Source: Clostridia bacterium (GTDB lineage Bacteria; Bacillota; Clostridia; Christensenellales; Borkfalkiaceae). From it: 12,324 nucleotides of DNA. The stretch's first letter is position 1; the number at the start of each line of letters is the position of its first letter. Below the pieces are notes generated by a model that saw only the letters and a list, made by a program, of their open reading frames with translations, did not search any database and had not been told where the DNA came from. Of the stretch, positions 5,176 to 12,324 are shown in pieces. The translations under genes were made by a program, and so were the position numbers. The DNA lies in assembly GCA_017505675.1 (NCBI GenBank), contig JAFVOV010000053.1, forward strand, positions 1 to 12,324, written 5' to 3'.

Positions 5176-7071
5176 TTAATCTATCAAGTCTGCGTATCTT
5201 GACTCATAAAGAGTAACCGCAACGCCCGACTGAACGTAATCACTTATTACCTTGTTTTTAGCATTTGTAAGCGCCTTATCTACCGCGCTAGATGCCATAT
5301 TGTCAAGTAAAACGTATAAGTAATGATTAGTATTCTTATAATCATCCCAACCAGCGCGAACATCGGTTTCAAAATAACTTACCCAGCCATCTCTGCCCTT
5401 TACGCCGTATTCATAATCAAGATAATCACTCAACGTTGCGAAGTTATAAGTTGCAGGGTCAAACGTTTCAGATAAGAACATAAAGTGAAAACCGTAATCA
5501 GTTGCGGCAACTATCATACTGTTTCTAGGCATAGTGAAAAGTTTTCTTGCTGCGTCTGCAAATTCTTGCATATACTTTTCATTATCACTACCATCAGGCG
5601 CGGGGGTTTCAGAATATCCTTTATAAGTGTTAAGAGCCGTATCGCTATCGTCAGTAGAGAACGCAAACATAAGTTCTTTAACCTTTTCGTCATATTCGGT
5701 AACTGCGTTAGTTGCGTTAGAGCCGTCTACTATAGTCATATAACTATCAGGGTCAACCGTTTCCCCCATATCTTCCTGCCCGTAAACGTATTTGTTTACA
5801 AATTTTAAGAACGTTTGCATATCTATTTCATTTGCAACTACGCTGTATTCTGCCTTTTCTTCATCAGTTGCAGGAGCAAGTTCGGTAACAGTTCCTTGGA
5901 AAGCAAGGCTGTTTTCTTCACTTGTTAAGGTATAATCACCGGTAAAGTAATATCCGTCATCTTTTTTTTCAAAATCATAACCGCTACGAACCCAAGTAGA
6001 ACGCAAATCTTTAGCCTTTACGTTTTGCGAGAAGATATCTGCGCGAGCCTCAACGTAATCTTTTTCAGTGTAGTTAGGATGGTTTTCTTTCCATTTGTCA
6101 AGTTCAGCAAGCGTTTCTTCATCAGCGCCGATAAGCACGTTGTATACTAAACCGTATCCGTTATATCCGCTATAAACTATCGGTGAAGTTGCAGATGCAG
6201 ATTCAATGCCTGCTGCAAATTCAGTTGCCGACCAGTTTTTCTGCTTGTTGTATACTTCAAGATATTCTTTTTCAAGCATATCAAAAGTAATTTTTGCGCG
6301 AGCCGCGTCAGTTATGGTCTTTTCATATTTTTCAATTAACTTTTGTTCTTGTAAGCCTTTCAAAGTTTCTTTATAATAATCGGTTGAAACGATACCTTCT
6401 TCAGCCTTATACTCACCAAGTAAATCGTTTACCTTCAAAACGTTAATTACTTCGTTAAACGCTTTACGCCTGTCTTCAGTTTCAGCCACGCCGAATTTAT
6501 CAGCATCTCTATCAGTTATATATTTAACTTTATCGGTATAAGAAACTTCTTCGTCGTTAGTAGCGCCGGTAGGAATCGTTCTTACCGCTTCAATCATAGT
6601 ATCACCGAGTTTTTCTTCTTCGGTTTCCGTTTCATAACTATCGCTAAGTTCGCTCATATCTTTATAAGCGTCATACTTAACTTCATTCGTTTCAATTTCG
6701 GTAAGGTATCTTGAAACGTCCCAAACGTCGGTAATGGTATTATCAACAACTAAACCTTTAGCGTTAAATTCTTTCATTGCGTATTGAACGTAAACCCTGT
6801 TATTTACGAGATTATCAATAATTAACTGGAAAGTTTGCGCTTGAGTATAACTATAATACTGTTCATACATATAGCCGTAGTTAAGGTATGCCATAACCAT
6901 ATCTTTTTTATAAATGGTTTCTTCAGGCGCGTCTTCAAGTTTCACAACTGCAACCACCTGATTCATATCTCTTTCATTGTCTACGGTTACAAGATTACAA
7001 CCGGTAAGAAAAGTTACGCCCATAACAAGCGACAACACTACCGATGCTATTGCAACTAAAAGTCTTCTCAT
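5176..7071 (-). CDS. Secreted lipoprotein related to PrsA/SurA-type foldases (parvulin-like)
   Basis: The 631-residue product starts with a lipoprotein signal peptide: MRRLL, a hydrophobic core and the lipobox LTGC with Cys25, so it should be lipid-anchored on the outer face of the membrane. Residues about 36-105 look like the SurA/PrsA N-terminal chaperone region. YNVLIGADEE near 310-319 resembles the first strand and helix of a parvulin domain. The stretch LMFAFSTDD (467-475) to TDYGFHFMFLSE (524-535) resembles its second half, ending in the G-[YF]-H motif. About 150 acidic residues lie between, far more than in a normal parvulin of roughly 95 residues, and PrsA is usually near 290 residues long. 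Isomerase activity is therefore uncertain. A PrsA-like gene directly after mfd is the usual clostridial order, which supports the call. GGGAG at 7083-7079 sits seven bases before the ATG. Confidence 0.75.
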   Translation of the reverse strand: MRRLLVAIASVVLSLVMGVTFLTGCNLVTVDNERDMNQVVAVVKLEDAPEETIYKKDMVMAYLNYGYMYEQYYSYTQAQTFQLIIDNLVNNRVYVQYAMKEFNAKGLVVDNTITDVWDVSRYLTEIETNEVKYDAYKDMSELSDSYETETEEEKLGDTMIEAVRTIPTGATNDEEVSYTDKVKYITDRDADKFGVAETEDRRKAFNEVINVLKVNDLLGEYKAEEGIVSTDYYKETLKGLQEQKLIEKYEKTITDAARAKITFDMLEKEYLEVYNKQKNWSATEFAAGIESASATSPIVYSGYNGYGLVYNVLIGADEETLAELDKWKENHPNYTEKDYVEARADIFSQNVKAKDLRSTWVRSGYDFEKKDDGYYFTGDYTLTSEENSLAFQGTVTELAPATDEEKAEYSVVANEIDMQTFLKFVNKYVYGQEDMGETVDPDSYMTIVDGSNATNAVTEYDEKVKELMFAFSTDDSDTALNTYKGYSETPAPDGSDNEKYMQEFADAARKLFTMPRNSMIVAATDYGFHFMFLSETFDPATYNFATLSDYLDYEYGVKGRDGWVSYFETDVRAGWDDYKNTNHYLYVLLDNMASSAVDKALTNAKNKVISDYVQSGVAVTLYESRYADLID

Positions 7072-7101
7072 ATATAATCTCCCAAAATAAGAAACAATTT
7101 T

Positions 7102-7107
7102 ATTATA
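7102..7107 (-). promoter_or_regulatory. Probable -10 box for the foldase-like lipoprotein gene
   Basis: A perfect TATAAT on the minus strand lies 31 bases before the lipoprotein ATG. The -35 position (about 7125-7130, CCGTAT) does not match the consensus. It overlaps a short inverted repeat, GTATA-CAC-TATAC at 7116-7128. The 119-base gap after mfd shows no terminator, so read-through from mfd is also possible. Confidence 0.5.
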
Positions 7108-7190
7108 CCCATAAAGTATACACTATACGGAAAAAAATTGCAAACATTTTATTTGTATTTTTGTAGCAAATAACTAATTTTTACACTTTT

Positions 7191-10100
7191 TTACATTGCA
7201 GAAATCAAAAACGCGCGCACGAATTTTAACATATCTGCGTTACTTTCACTTATTCTTCTAAACTCTAAAGCAGGTTCAACGCTCATAGAAACGGTTATAT
7301 CACCGCCAAATTCTTCAAGCGCGCGTTGCAAATTGCCGTTTGCAAACGCATTAAAATTATGAAAAGTAAGTTTCGTTTCAGATTTATTAACAACCACGTT
7401 TTTAACGCCTATTTTAGCGCCTAACATCTTAACTACGGCAATATCTATTAAACTGTCCGCTTCTTCAGGTAGTTTGCCGTATGCGTCCTTTATTGCGGTA
7501 CGGAATTCGTTTTCTTCTTCTAAAGAACTTATTTCTGCAATTTCTTTATAAGCGTCCATTCTTGCAACGTTACTCTCTATATAATTATCAGGTATAAACG
7601 CCGTTACCCTTACGTCAAGTTCTGGCACGACTTCTTCTTTACCTGAAATTTCTTCACGCAAAAGTTTTGAATATAGTTCGTAACCTATCTTTTCCATGTG
7701 ACCGTGTTGCTCTGCGCCTAAAATATTACCCGCGCCACGAATTTCAAGGTCACGCATTGCAATTTTTATACCGCTACCCATTTCTGTAAATTCTATTATA
7801 GCGTTTAATCTTTCATAAGCGGTTTCGCTTAAAACTTTTTCGCGCTTAAAAGTAAAATACGCATACGCCAAGCGGTCACTTCTACCAACCCTACCTTTTA
7901 ACTGATATAGCGTTGAAAGCCCTAGTTTATCCGCATCAATAACGATTAAAGTATTCGCTTTAGGTAAATCAATACCGTTTTCTATAATTGTGGTTGAGAT
8001 AAGCACGTCGCTTTCCCCACGGTAAAAGCCCATAACGTTATTTTCAAGTATGCGCTCTTCCATCTGCCCGTGCACGACGGTAAGCCTTAAAGACGGCATT
8101 AGCGCCCTAATTTTTTCAGCAAAAGTGAAAATACTTTCCACCCTGTTATACAAAATAAACGCTTGCCCGCCACGGTTAACTTCACGCGTTACGGCGTCTT
8201 TAATAAGCATATCCGTTTCTTCGGTAACGTAAGTTTGTACGGGTAACCGTTTCTTTGGCGGTGTGTTAATGGTACTTATAGAGCGTATCCCCGATAGCGA
8301 CATGTGAAGTGTTCTAGGGATAGGCGTTGCAGTTAAAGTTATTGCATCAACGTTAGTTTTTAATAGTTTAATTTTTTCTTTATGCTCAACGCCGAAACGC
8401 TGTTCTTCGTCAAGCACTAAAAGCCCTAAATCCTTAAAAGCAACGTCCTTACTTAAAAGCCTGTGCGTGCCTATTATAAAATCAATTTCGCCATTTTTAA
8501 GCCCTTCTAAAATTTCCTTTTGTTGCTTGGCTGTCTTAAACCTATTTAAGCACGCTATCTTAATCCCGAATTCTTTAAAGCGCTCTACAGCGGTGTTATA
8601 ATGTTGCTCGGTTAAAATAGTGGTAGGCGCAAGCATTGCAGCCTGTTTGCCGTTAATTATAGCGCGGAAAACTGCGCGCAGGGCGACTTCCGTTTTACCA
8701 AACCCAACGTCCCCGCAAACGAGCCTATCCATAACTTTACCGCTCGTCATATCAAGTTTAATATCTTCATTTGCAGACACTTGGTCTAAAGTATCTTCAA
8801 ACGGGAAAGAACTTTCAAAAAGCCGTTCCAACTCATTATCATAAGTAAATTTAAAGCCTTTCTGCTCGTCACGCTCTTGATATAGCCTTTTTAAATCAAA
8901 AGACATTTTCTTAATGCTTTCACGGACGCGCTTTTTAATATGTTCAAAATCTTTACCGCCGATTTTAGATAATCTCGGCTTTTTTTCCCCGCCAAGATAT
9001 CTTGTTAAAATATCCATCTGTTCGACGGGAATATAGAGTATATCTCCGCCAGAATATTCTACGGCAACGTAATCTTTAGTACCTTCTGTTGACGATATTT
9101 TTTTATTGCCTAACACCCTACCTATACCGTGAACTTCATGTACGCAATAATCGCCAACTTCTGGCGCGGTGAAAAATCCGCGTTTTTTAGTTTTTAATTT
9201 TCTTTCCGAAACAGGCTTTGCAAAAAGATTGCCACTACCTAAAACAACTATTTTTTCTTCGTGAAAAATAAACCCGCGCGAAAGTTTTTCGGTAAGCACG
9301 TTCACGCCTTTTAACTGTTCACCGTTAATAGAAGACGCTATGCCTTTAGTGGATAACTCAAAATTAAATTTTTCCGCGCGCTTTCTATCCCCCGCGCAAA
9401 CGGTAACCGAATAGCCGGATTTTAGCCAGTTACTAATATCGGTAAAAACTTCTTTAAAATCAAGTTGATAATCAGCAACGCCACCAACTGACGGATTAAC
9501 TATTTTAAGCGGATTAAAAAACGGAATAGCCGTTGATAACGCCTGCAAAGCGACGTTCCTATAATTTTTAACCTTTTCCGTAAGATATTCAACCGTTTTA
9601 AAATTTTCAAAAGAAAAAGAAAAAACTTCACCCCCCGCGTTGAGAGAGTAAAACCTTTCAGTAAACTCCGTACAATTCAAATCAGCAATTTCTTTAACTC
9701 TTTTTGCTTCGTCAAAAATAACGACGGTATCATCAGGGATTAAATCAAAAATACTGCCACAGTCAACCGATAACGCAGACAGCGCGCCCATAACGTCTAA
9801 ATCACGGTTTTCCATTGCAAGATATATATCTTCTGCAATAAGTTTTAATCGCAATTTTTGTTCTTTATCGGCTTTAGTTAAGTCTTCACGCATGCGCGCT
9901 TTAAATAAATTTATATCGTCGTCAGCAAAAGTGAATTCTGACGCTTGTAAAATATAAACCGAATCTATATAACCTAAATTTTCACGCGTTTCAGGGTCAA
10001 AACGCTTAATCGTTTCAACGGTATCACCAAAAAAGTCCACCCTAACAGGCTCGTTTAAATTGACGGGAAATATATCTAAAATATCACCACGCAGAGAAAA

Positions 10101-10586
10101 AGTTCCGCGTGTTAAAACCGTATCTACCCTAGAATATCCTATAGATATAAGCGCAGTTATAACTTGTTGTTGATAAGCGTCTGTATCTTTTTTAAGATTT
10201 ATAGCGCGCATCTTTTTGGGCGCTGTTTGCAAAAGCGTTTCCGCTGTAACTACTATAACGTCAGCGCGCTTTACTTTATCTAACGCATCAATTCTAGCAT
10301 AAAGGTTGTCTTTAGAAAACGCTTTATTAGTCAATAAAATTTCATCTTTAGGCGGAACGAAAACGGCAGTTTTATTTGATATTTCCGTTATACCTAAAAC
10401 CGCCGAGCGTGCGGTTATAGCGTCTTTAACTATATATAAAACCTTATCGGGAAGAACTGATAAAAGATAATTTTTAAACGCATCCGTAACGCCGAAAACC
10501 GCCGAAGGTATACCTTGGCGGACGTATTCGGTAAATTCCTTAACGGAATTATCCTTATTTTTAAGTTGTAATATATTATCAAGCAT
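7191..10586 (-). CDS. mfd: Transcription-repair coupling factor Mfd
   Basis: Mfd finds RNA polymerase stalled at DNA damage, pushes it off with its ATP-driven translocase and recruits UvrA for nucleotide excision repair. From the ATG at 10586 the protein has 1131 residues, close to the usual 1150-1180. The N-terminal UvrB-like region includes GTFSLRGDILDIFP (about 161-174). The RNA polymerase interaction domain (CarD/TRCF type) begins at VGDYCVHEVHGIGRV (about 477-491). The translocase follows with GDVGFGKT (Walker A, Lys631), DEEQ (about 726-729), TATPIPRTLHM (752-762) and QLKGRVGRSDR (895-905). The C-terminal TRCF domain is present to the end. No break or frameshift was seen. An upstream TTG (10601) is in frame, but homologues begin like MLDNILQL, so the ATG is preferred. 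Neither start has a strong ribosome binding site. pth lies 36 bases upstream with no terminator between. Confidence 0.97.
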   Translation of the reverse strand: MLDNILQLKNKDNSVKEFTEYVRQGIPSAVFGVTDAFKNYLLSVLPDKVLYIVKDAITARSAVLGITEISNKTAVFVPPKDEILLTNKAFSKDNLYARIDALDKVKRADVIVVTAETLLQTAPKKMRAINLKKDTDAYQQQVITALISIGYSRVDTVLTRGTFSLRGDILDIFPVNLNEPVRVDFFGDTVETIKRFDPETRENLGYIDSVYILQASEFTFADDDINLFKARMREDLTKADKEQKLRLKLIAEDIYLAMENRDLDVMGALSALSVDCGSIFDLIPDDTVVIFDEAKRVKEIADLNCTEFTERFYSLNAGGEVFSFSFENFKTVEYLTEKVKNYRNVALQALSTAIPFFNPLKIVNPSVGGVADYQLDFKEVFTDISNWLKSGYSVTVCAGDRKRAEKFNFELSTKGIASSINGEQLKGVNVLTEKLSRGFIFHEEKIVVLGSGNLFAKPVSERKLKTKKRGFFTAPEVGDYCVHEVHGIGRVLGNKKISSTEGTKDYVAVEYSGGDILYIPVEQMDILTRYLGGEKKPRLSKIGGKDFEHIKKRVRESIKKMSFDLKRLYQERDEQKGFKFTYDNELERLFESSFPFEDTLDQVSANEDIKLDMTSGKVMDRLVCGDVGFGKTEVALRAVFRAIINGKQAAMLAPTTILTEQHYNTAVERFKEFGIKIACLNRFKTAKQQKEILEGLKNGEIDFIIGTHRLLSKDVAFKDLGLLVLDEEQRFGVEHKEKIKLLKTNVDAITLTATPIPRTLHMSLSGIRSISTINTPPKKRLPVQTYVTEETDMLIKDAVTREVNRGGQAFILYNRVESIFTFAEKIRALMPSLRLTVVHGQMEERILENNVMGFYRGESDVLISTTIIENGIDLPKANTLIVIDADKLGLSTLYQLKGRVGRSDRLAYAYFTFKREKVLSETAYERLNAIIEFTEMGSGIKIAMRDLEIRGAGNILGAEQHGHMEKIGYELYSKLLREEISGKEEVVPELDVRVTAFIPDNYIESNVARMDAYKEIAEISSLEEENEFRTAIKDAYGKLPEEADSLIDIAVVKMLGAKIGVKNVVVNKSETKLTFHNFNAFANGNLQRALEEFGGDITVSMSVEPALEFRRISESNADMLKFVRAFLISAM

Positions 10587-10622
10587 ATAACACCGTACCA
10601 AAAGTACCGTTATTTTTTTATA

Positions 10623-11195
10623 TTATGCTTTAGTATTGTATTTTTGCATTACGTTTTGCAAAGTTTCGCCCTTAATAAAATCACAAGCGGCGTTTGCAGC
10701 AGTTTCTATCGCTTTATTAAAAGTTAATTTATCTTCTTCTTTTATACCCGAAAGCACGTAATCTATAAGCGGAATTTGCGTTTTTTCAGTAGGCTTAAAC
10801 CCTATGCGAACACGCGGAAAATTGCCGTGACCTAAATGCTCTAATATGCTACGCATACCGTTGTGCGTGCCGGCAGAGCCACTTTCACGGATTCTCACCG
10901 CGCCTTTAAACAAATCGTAATCGTCATAAATAACCAAAACGTCAGCGGGGTTAATCTTAAAAAATGAAATAAGTTCCCTTACGCTTTCCCCGCTATTATT
11001 CATATAAGTTAAAGGCTTTGCAATTATAACCTTTTCCGCGCCGACTTTAAGTTCCGCAACGGCTGCGCGGCACTTTTCTTTATTAAAAGAAACGCCCAAC
11101 TTTTCCGCCGCCTTGTCAACGCTCATAAAACCTAAATTATGAAAGGTGTTTTTATACTTATCGTCGGGATTGCCGAGACCTACGATTAGTTTCAT
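10623..11195 (-). CDS. pth: Peptidyl-tRNA hydrolase
   Basis: Pth cuts peptides from peptidyl-tRNA that drops off the ribosome, freeing the tRNA. The 190-residue protein has the family marks: GLGNP at residues 6-10 with Asn9, catalytic His19 in TFHNLGF, PLTYMNNSG at 61-69 with Asn66, Asp91 in YDDYDLFKG, and Asn112 in GTHNGMRS. These match Asn10, His20, Asn68, Asp93 and Asn114 of the E. coli enzyme. The position before the catalytic His is Phe, where the family usually has Arg (TRHN). The start is the ATG at 11195, eight bases after TGGAG (11208-11204); an in-frame GTG at 11204 overlaps that site and is rejected. prs lies upstream and mfd downstream, the common Gram-positive order. Confidence 0.96.
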   Translation of the reverse strand: MKLIVGLGNPDDKYKNTFHNLGFMSVDKAAEKLGVSFNKEKCRAAVAELKVGAEKVIIAKPLTYMNNSGESVRELISFFKINPADVLVIYDDYDLFKGAVRIRESGSAGTHNGMRSILEHLGHGNFPRVRIGFKPTEKTQIPLIDYVLSGIKEEDKLTFNKAIETAANAACDFIKGETLQNVMQKYNTKA

Positions 11196-11203
11196 TTTAG
11201 CCA

Positions 11204-11208
11204 CTCCA
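11204..11208 (-). promoter_or_regulatory. Ribosome binding site that fixes the pth start
   Basis: TGGAG ends eight bases before the ATG at 11195. It begins only two bases after the T tract of the prs terminator, so terminator and translation signal are nearly fused. The in-frame GTG at 11204 overlaps the site and is therefore not the start. Confidence 0.8.
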
Positions 11209-11210
11209 TT

Positions 11211-11238
11211 AAAAAAGCCGTTAAAAATATAACGGCTT
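11211..11238 (-). terminator. Intrinsic terminator of prs
   Basis: A perfect 9-bp stem (11238-11230 with 11223-11215) with a six-base loop is followed on the minus strand by a run of six T. It lies 10 bases after the prs stop and just before the pth ribosome binding site. It should end most prs transcripts and limit read-through into pth-mfd. Confidence 0.85.
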
Positions 11239-11248
11239 AATCGTTTAA

Positions 11249-12199
11249 TTATTCGTAAATTGCCGAAAGCGACGCATCTGAGTAGATTGAAGTGATAGCC
11301 TTTGCAATGAGTTTTGCAACTGAAAGCACCTTAATCTTGGGGCTACTTTTTACACTTTCAGGAAGGTCAATGGTGTCAAGCACAACGATTTCTTTAATCG
11401 GGGATGCCGTTAACCTTTCCATTGCAGGTCCGCTTAATACACCGTGAGTACAACAAGCGTAAACTTCTTTAGCGCCGTTGTTTACAAGCGCTTGCGCACC
11501 TTGGCAAATAGTGCCTGCAGTATCTATCATATCGTCAAGCAATATACAAGACTTATCTTTTACGTCACCGATAACGTTCATAACTTCAACTGCGTTTGCT
11601 TTGGGACGACGCTTATCAACTATAGCGAGTGATGCGTTTACCCTTGAAGCGAAGTTTCTTGCCCTACCAACGCTACCAACGTCAGGTGAAACTACAACCC
11701 AGTTTTCATCCATCTTCTTCTTAAAATATTTAGCAAGAAGGGGCGCACCGTAAAGGTGGTCAACGGGGATATCGAAAAAGCCTTGAATTTGCGCTGCGTG
11801 AAGGTCCATAGTAAGAACCCTGTCCGCACCAGCGCTAGTTAAAATATCCGCAACGAGTTTAGCAGTAATCGGGTCACGGGGACGCGCTTTTCTATCTTGC
11901 CTTGCGTAGCCAAAATATGGCATAACCGCAGTAATTCTGCCCGCAGACGCTCTTTTACAAGCATCAATCATAATGAGCAGTTCCATAAGGTTGTCGTTTA
12001 CGGGAATAGACGTTGACTGAATAATAAATACGTCTCTACCCCTAACGGTTTGGGGAAGTGTGATGCTAATTTCGCCGTCAGAGAACTTGCCTACTTCCGC
12101 ATTGCTTAACGGAATACCTAGTTCTGCTGCAACCGCTTCTGCCAAAGGTCTGTTAGAGTTGCCCGCTAAAACTTCAATCGAGTTGCCGTGTGTTATCAT
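11249..12199 (-). CDS. prs: Ribose-phosphate pyrophosphokinase (PRPP synthetase, class I)
   Basis: Prs makes PRPP from ribose 5-phosphate and ATP, the precursor for purines, pyrimidines, NAD, histidine and tryptophan. The 316-residue length is standard. Visible motifs are GKFSDGE at residues 37-43, PYFGYARQDRK at 94-104, TMDLHAAQIQGFF at 130-142 with the conserved His134, the flexible catalytic loop VDKRRP at 194-199, and the PRPP/ribose-phosphate loop LDDMIDTAGT at 221-230. This is the phosphate-activated, ADP-inhibited class I type by family; regulation itself cannot be seen. The ATG is preceded by AGGAG with nine bases spacing, and a clear promoter lies upstream. It is the first gene of the minus-strand cluster in this window and ends in its own terminator. 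Confidence 0.98.
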   Translation of the reverse strand: MITHGNSIEVLAGNSNRPLAEAVAAELGIPLSNAEVGKFSDGEISITLPQTVRGRDVFIIQSTSIPVNDNLMELLIMIDACKRASAGRITAVMPYFGYARQDRKARPRDPITAKLVADILTSAGADRVLTMDLHAAQIQGFFDIPVDHLYGAPLLAKYFKKKMDENWVVVSPDVGSVGRARNFASRVNASLAIVDKRRPKANAVEVMNVIGDVKDKSCILLDDMIDTAGTICQGAQALVNNGAKEVYACCTHGVLSGPAMERLTASPIKEIVVLDTIDLPESVKSSPKIKVLSVAKLIAKAITSIYSDASLSAIYE

Positions 12200-12245
12200 G
12201 TTATTTTTCTCCTAATGTAACTTTATGTACATATAGTACGCTTAT

Positions 12246-12274
12246 ATTTTACGACTAAATATCTATTAAGTCAA
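12246..12274 (-). promoter_or_regulatory. Sigma-A promoter of prs
   Basis: On the minus strand, TTGACT (12274-12269) and TAAAAT (12251-12246) are 17 bases apart, close to the consensus for both boxes. The expected start near 12239 gives a leader of about 40 bases. A short palindrome GTAC-N5-GTAC (12227-12239) lies at the expected start. The rest up to 12324 is A/T-rich and shows no other gene. Confidence 0.78.
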
Positions 12275-12324
12275 GGGTTTTTGGCTTCTCTTTTTTTTAA
12301 AATAATTTTTTAAAAGTAAAGCGC

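Noticed and set aside
5485..5808. Plus-strand open frame opposite the lipoprotein gene, and a similar one at 6835-7059
   Set aside because: Both are antisense to a continuous coding frame with a signal peptide and have no own signals.
10587..10622. Repeated GTACC-AAAA-GTACC between pth and mfd as a terminator or operator
   Set aside because: It is a short direct repeat in which only the GTAC core can pair, too weak for a terminator and too short to call an operator.
11444..11753. Plus-strand open frames opposite prs
   Set aside because: They overlap the conserved core of prs on the other strand and show no motif; they are shadow frames.

Overview
The window reads as a piece of the core chromosome of a low-GC Gram-positive bacterium, most likely an anaerobic, uncultured member of the Clostridia (Bacillota). 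The reasons are an Rnf ion-pumping complex of the clostridial type, a conserved prs-pth-mfd-foldase cluster, a DegV-family protein, strong GGAG/GGGGG ribosome binding sites and a lipoprotein with a Gram-positive style lipobox. The lineage below class level is inference. No mobile element, phage gene, CRISPR array or long repeat was seen.

Plus strand, 1-2762: the 3' end of an rnf operon runs rnfG (5' end outside the window), rnfE, rnfA, rnfB. It is closed by an intrinsic terminator at 2517-2549. A separate promoter then drives a single tRNA-Gln(CTG) with encoded CCA. A strong bidirectional hairpin directly after the CCA serves both the tRNA and the convergent degV gene.

Minus strand, 12324 down to 2764: genes are read from right to left. 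A clear sigma-A type promoter (TTGACT, 17 nt, TAAAAT) drives prs (PRPP synthetase), which ends in a terminator. pth (peptidyl-tRNA hydrolase) and mfd (transcription-repair coupling factor) follow. Next comes a 631-residue lipoprotein related to PrsA/SurA foldases, with its own likely promoter and its own terminator. Then come a DEDDh exonuclease and a PHP-family phosphoesterase, joined by an ATGA overlap, and finally a DegV-family protein.

The genes are mostly housekeeping: electron transfer from ferredoxin to NAD+ coupled to an ion gradient (Rnf), precursor supply for nucleotides (Prs), translation quality control (Pth), repair of stalled transcription (Mfd) and protein folding outside the membrane (the lipoprotein). 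I found no convincing new defence or mobile system. The best leads are the coupled exonuclease/PHP pair, the enlarged lipoprotein whose parvulin-like halves seem to be separated by an insertion, and two genes (pth and the exonuclease) whose starts lie directly behind an intrinsic terminator.
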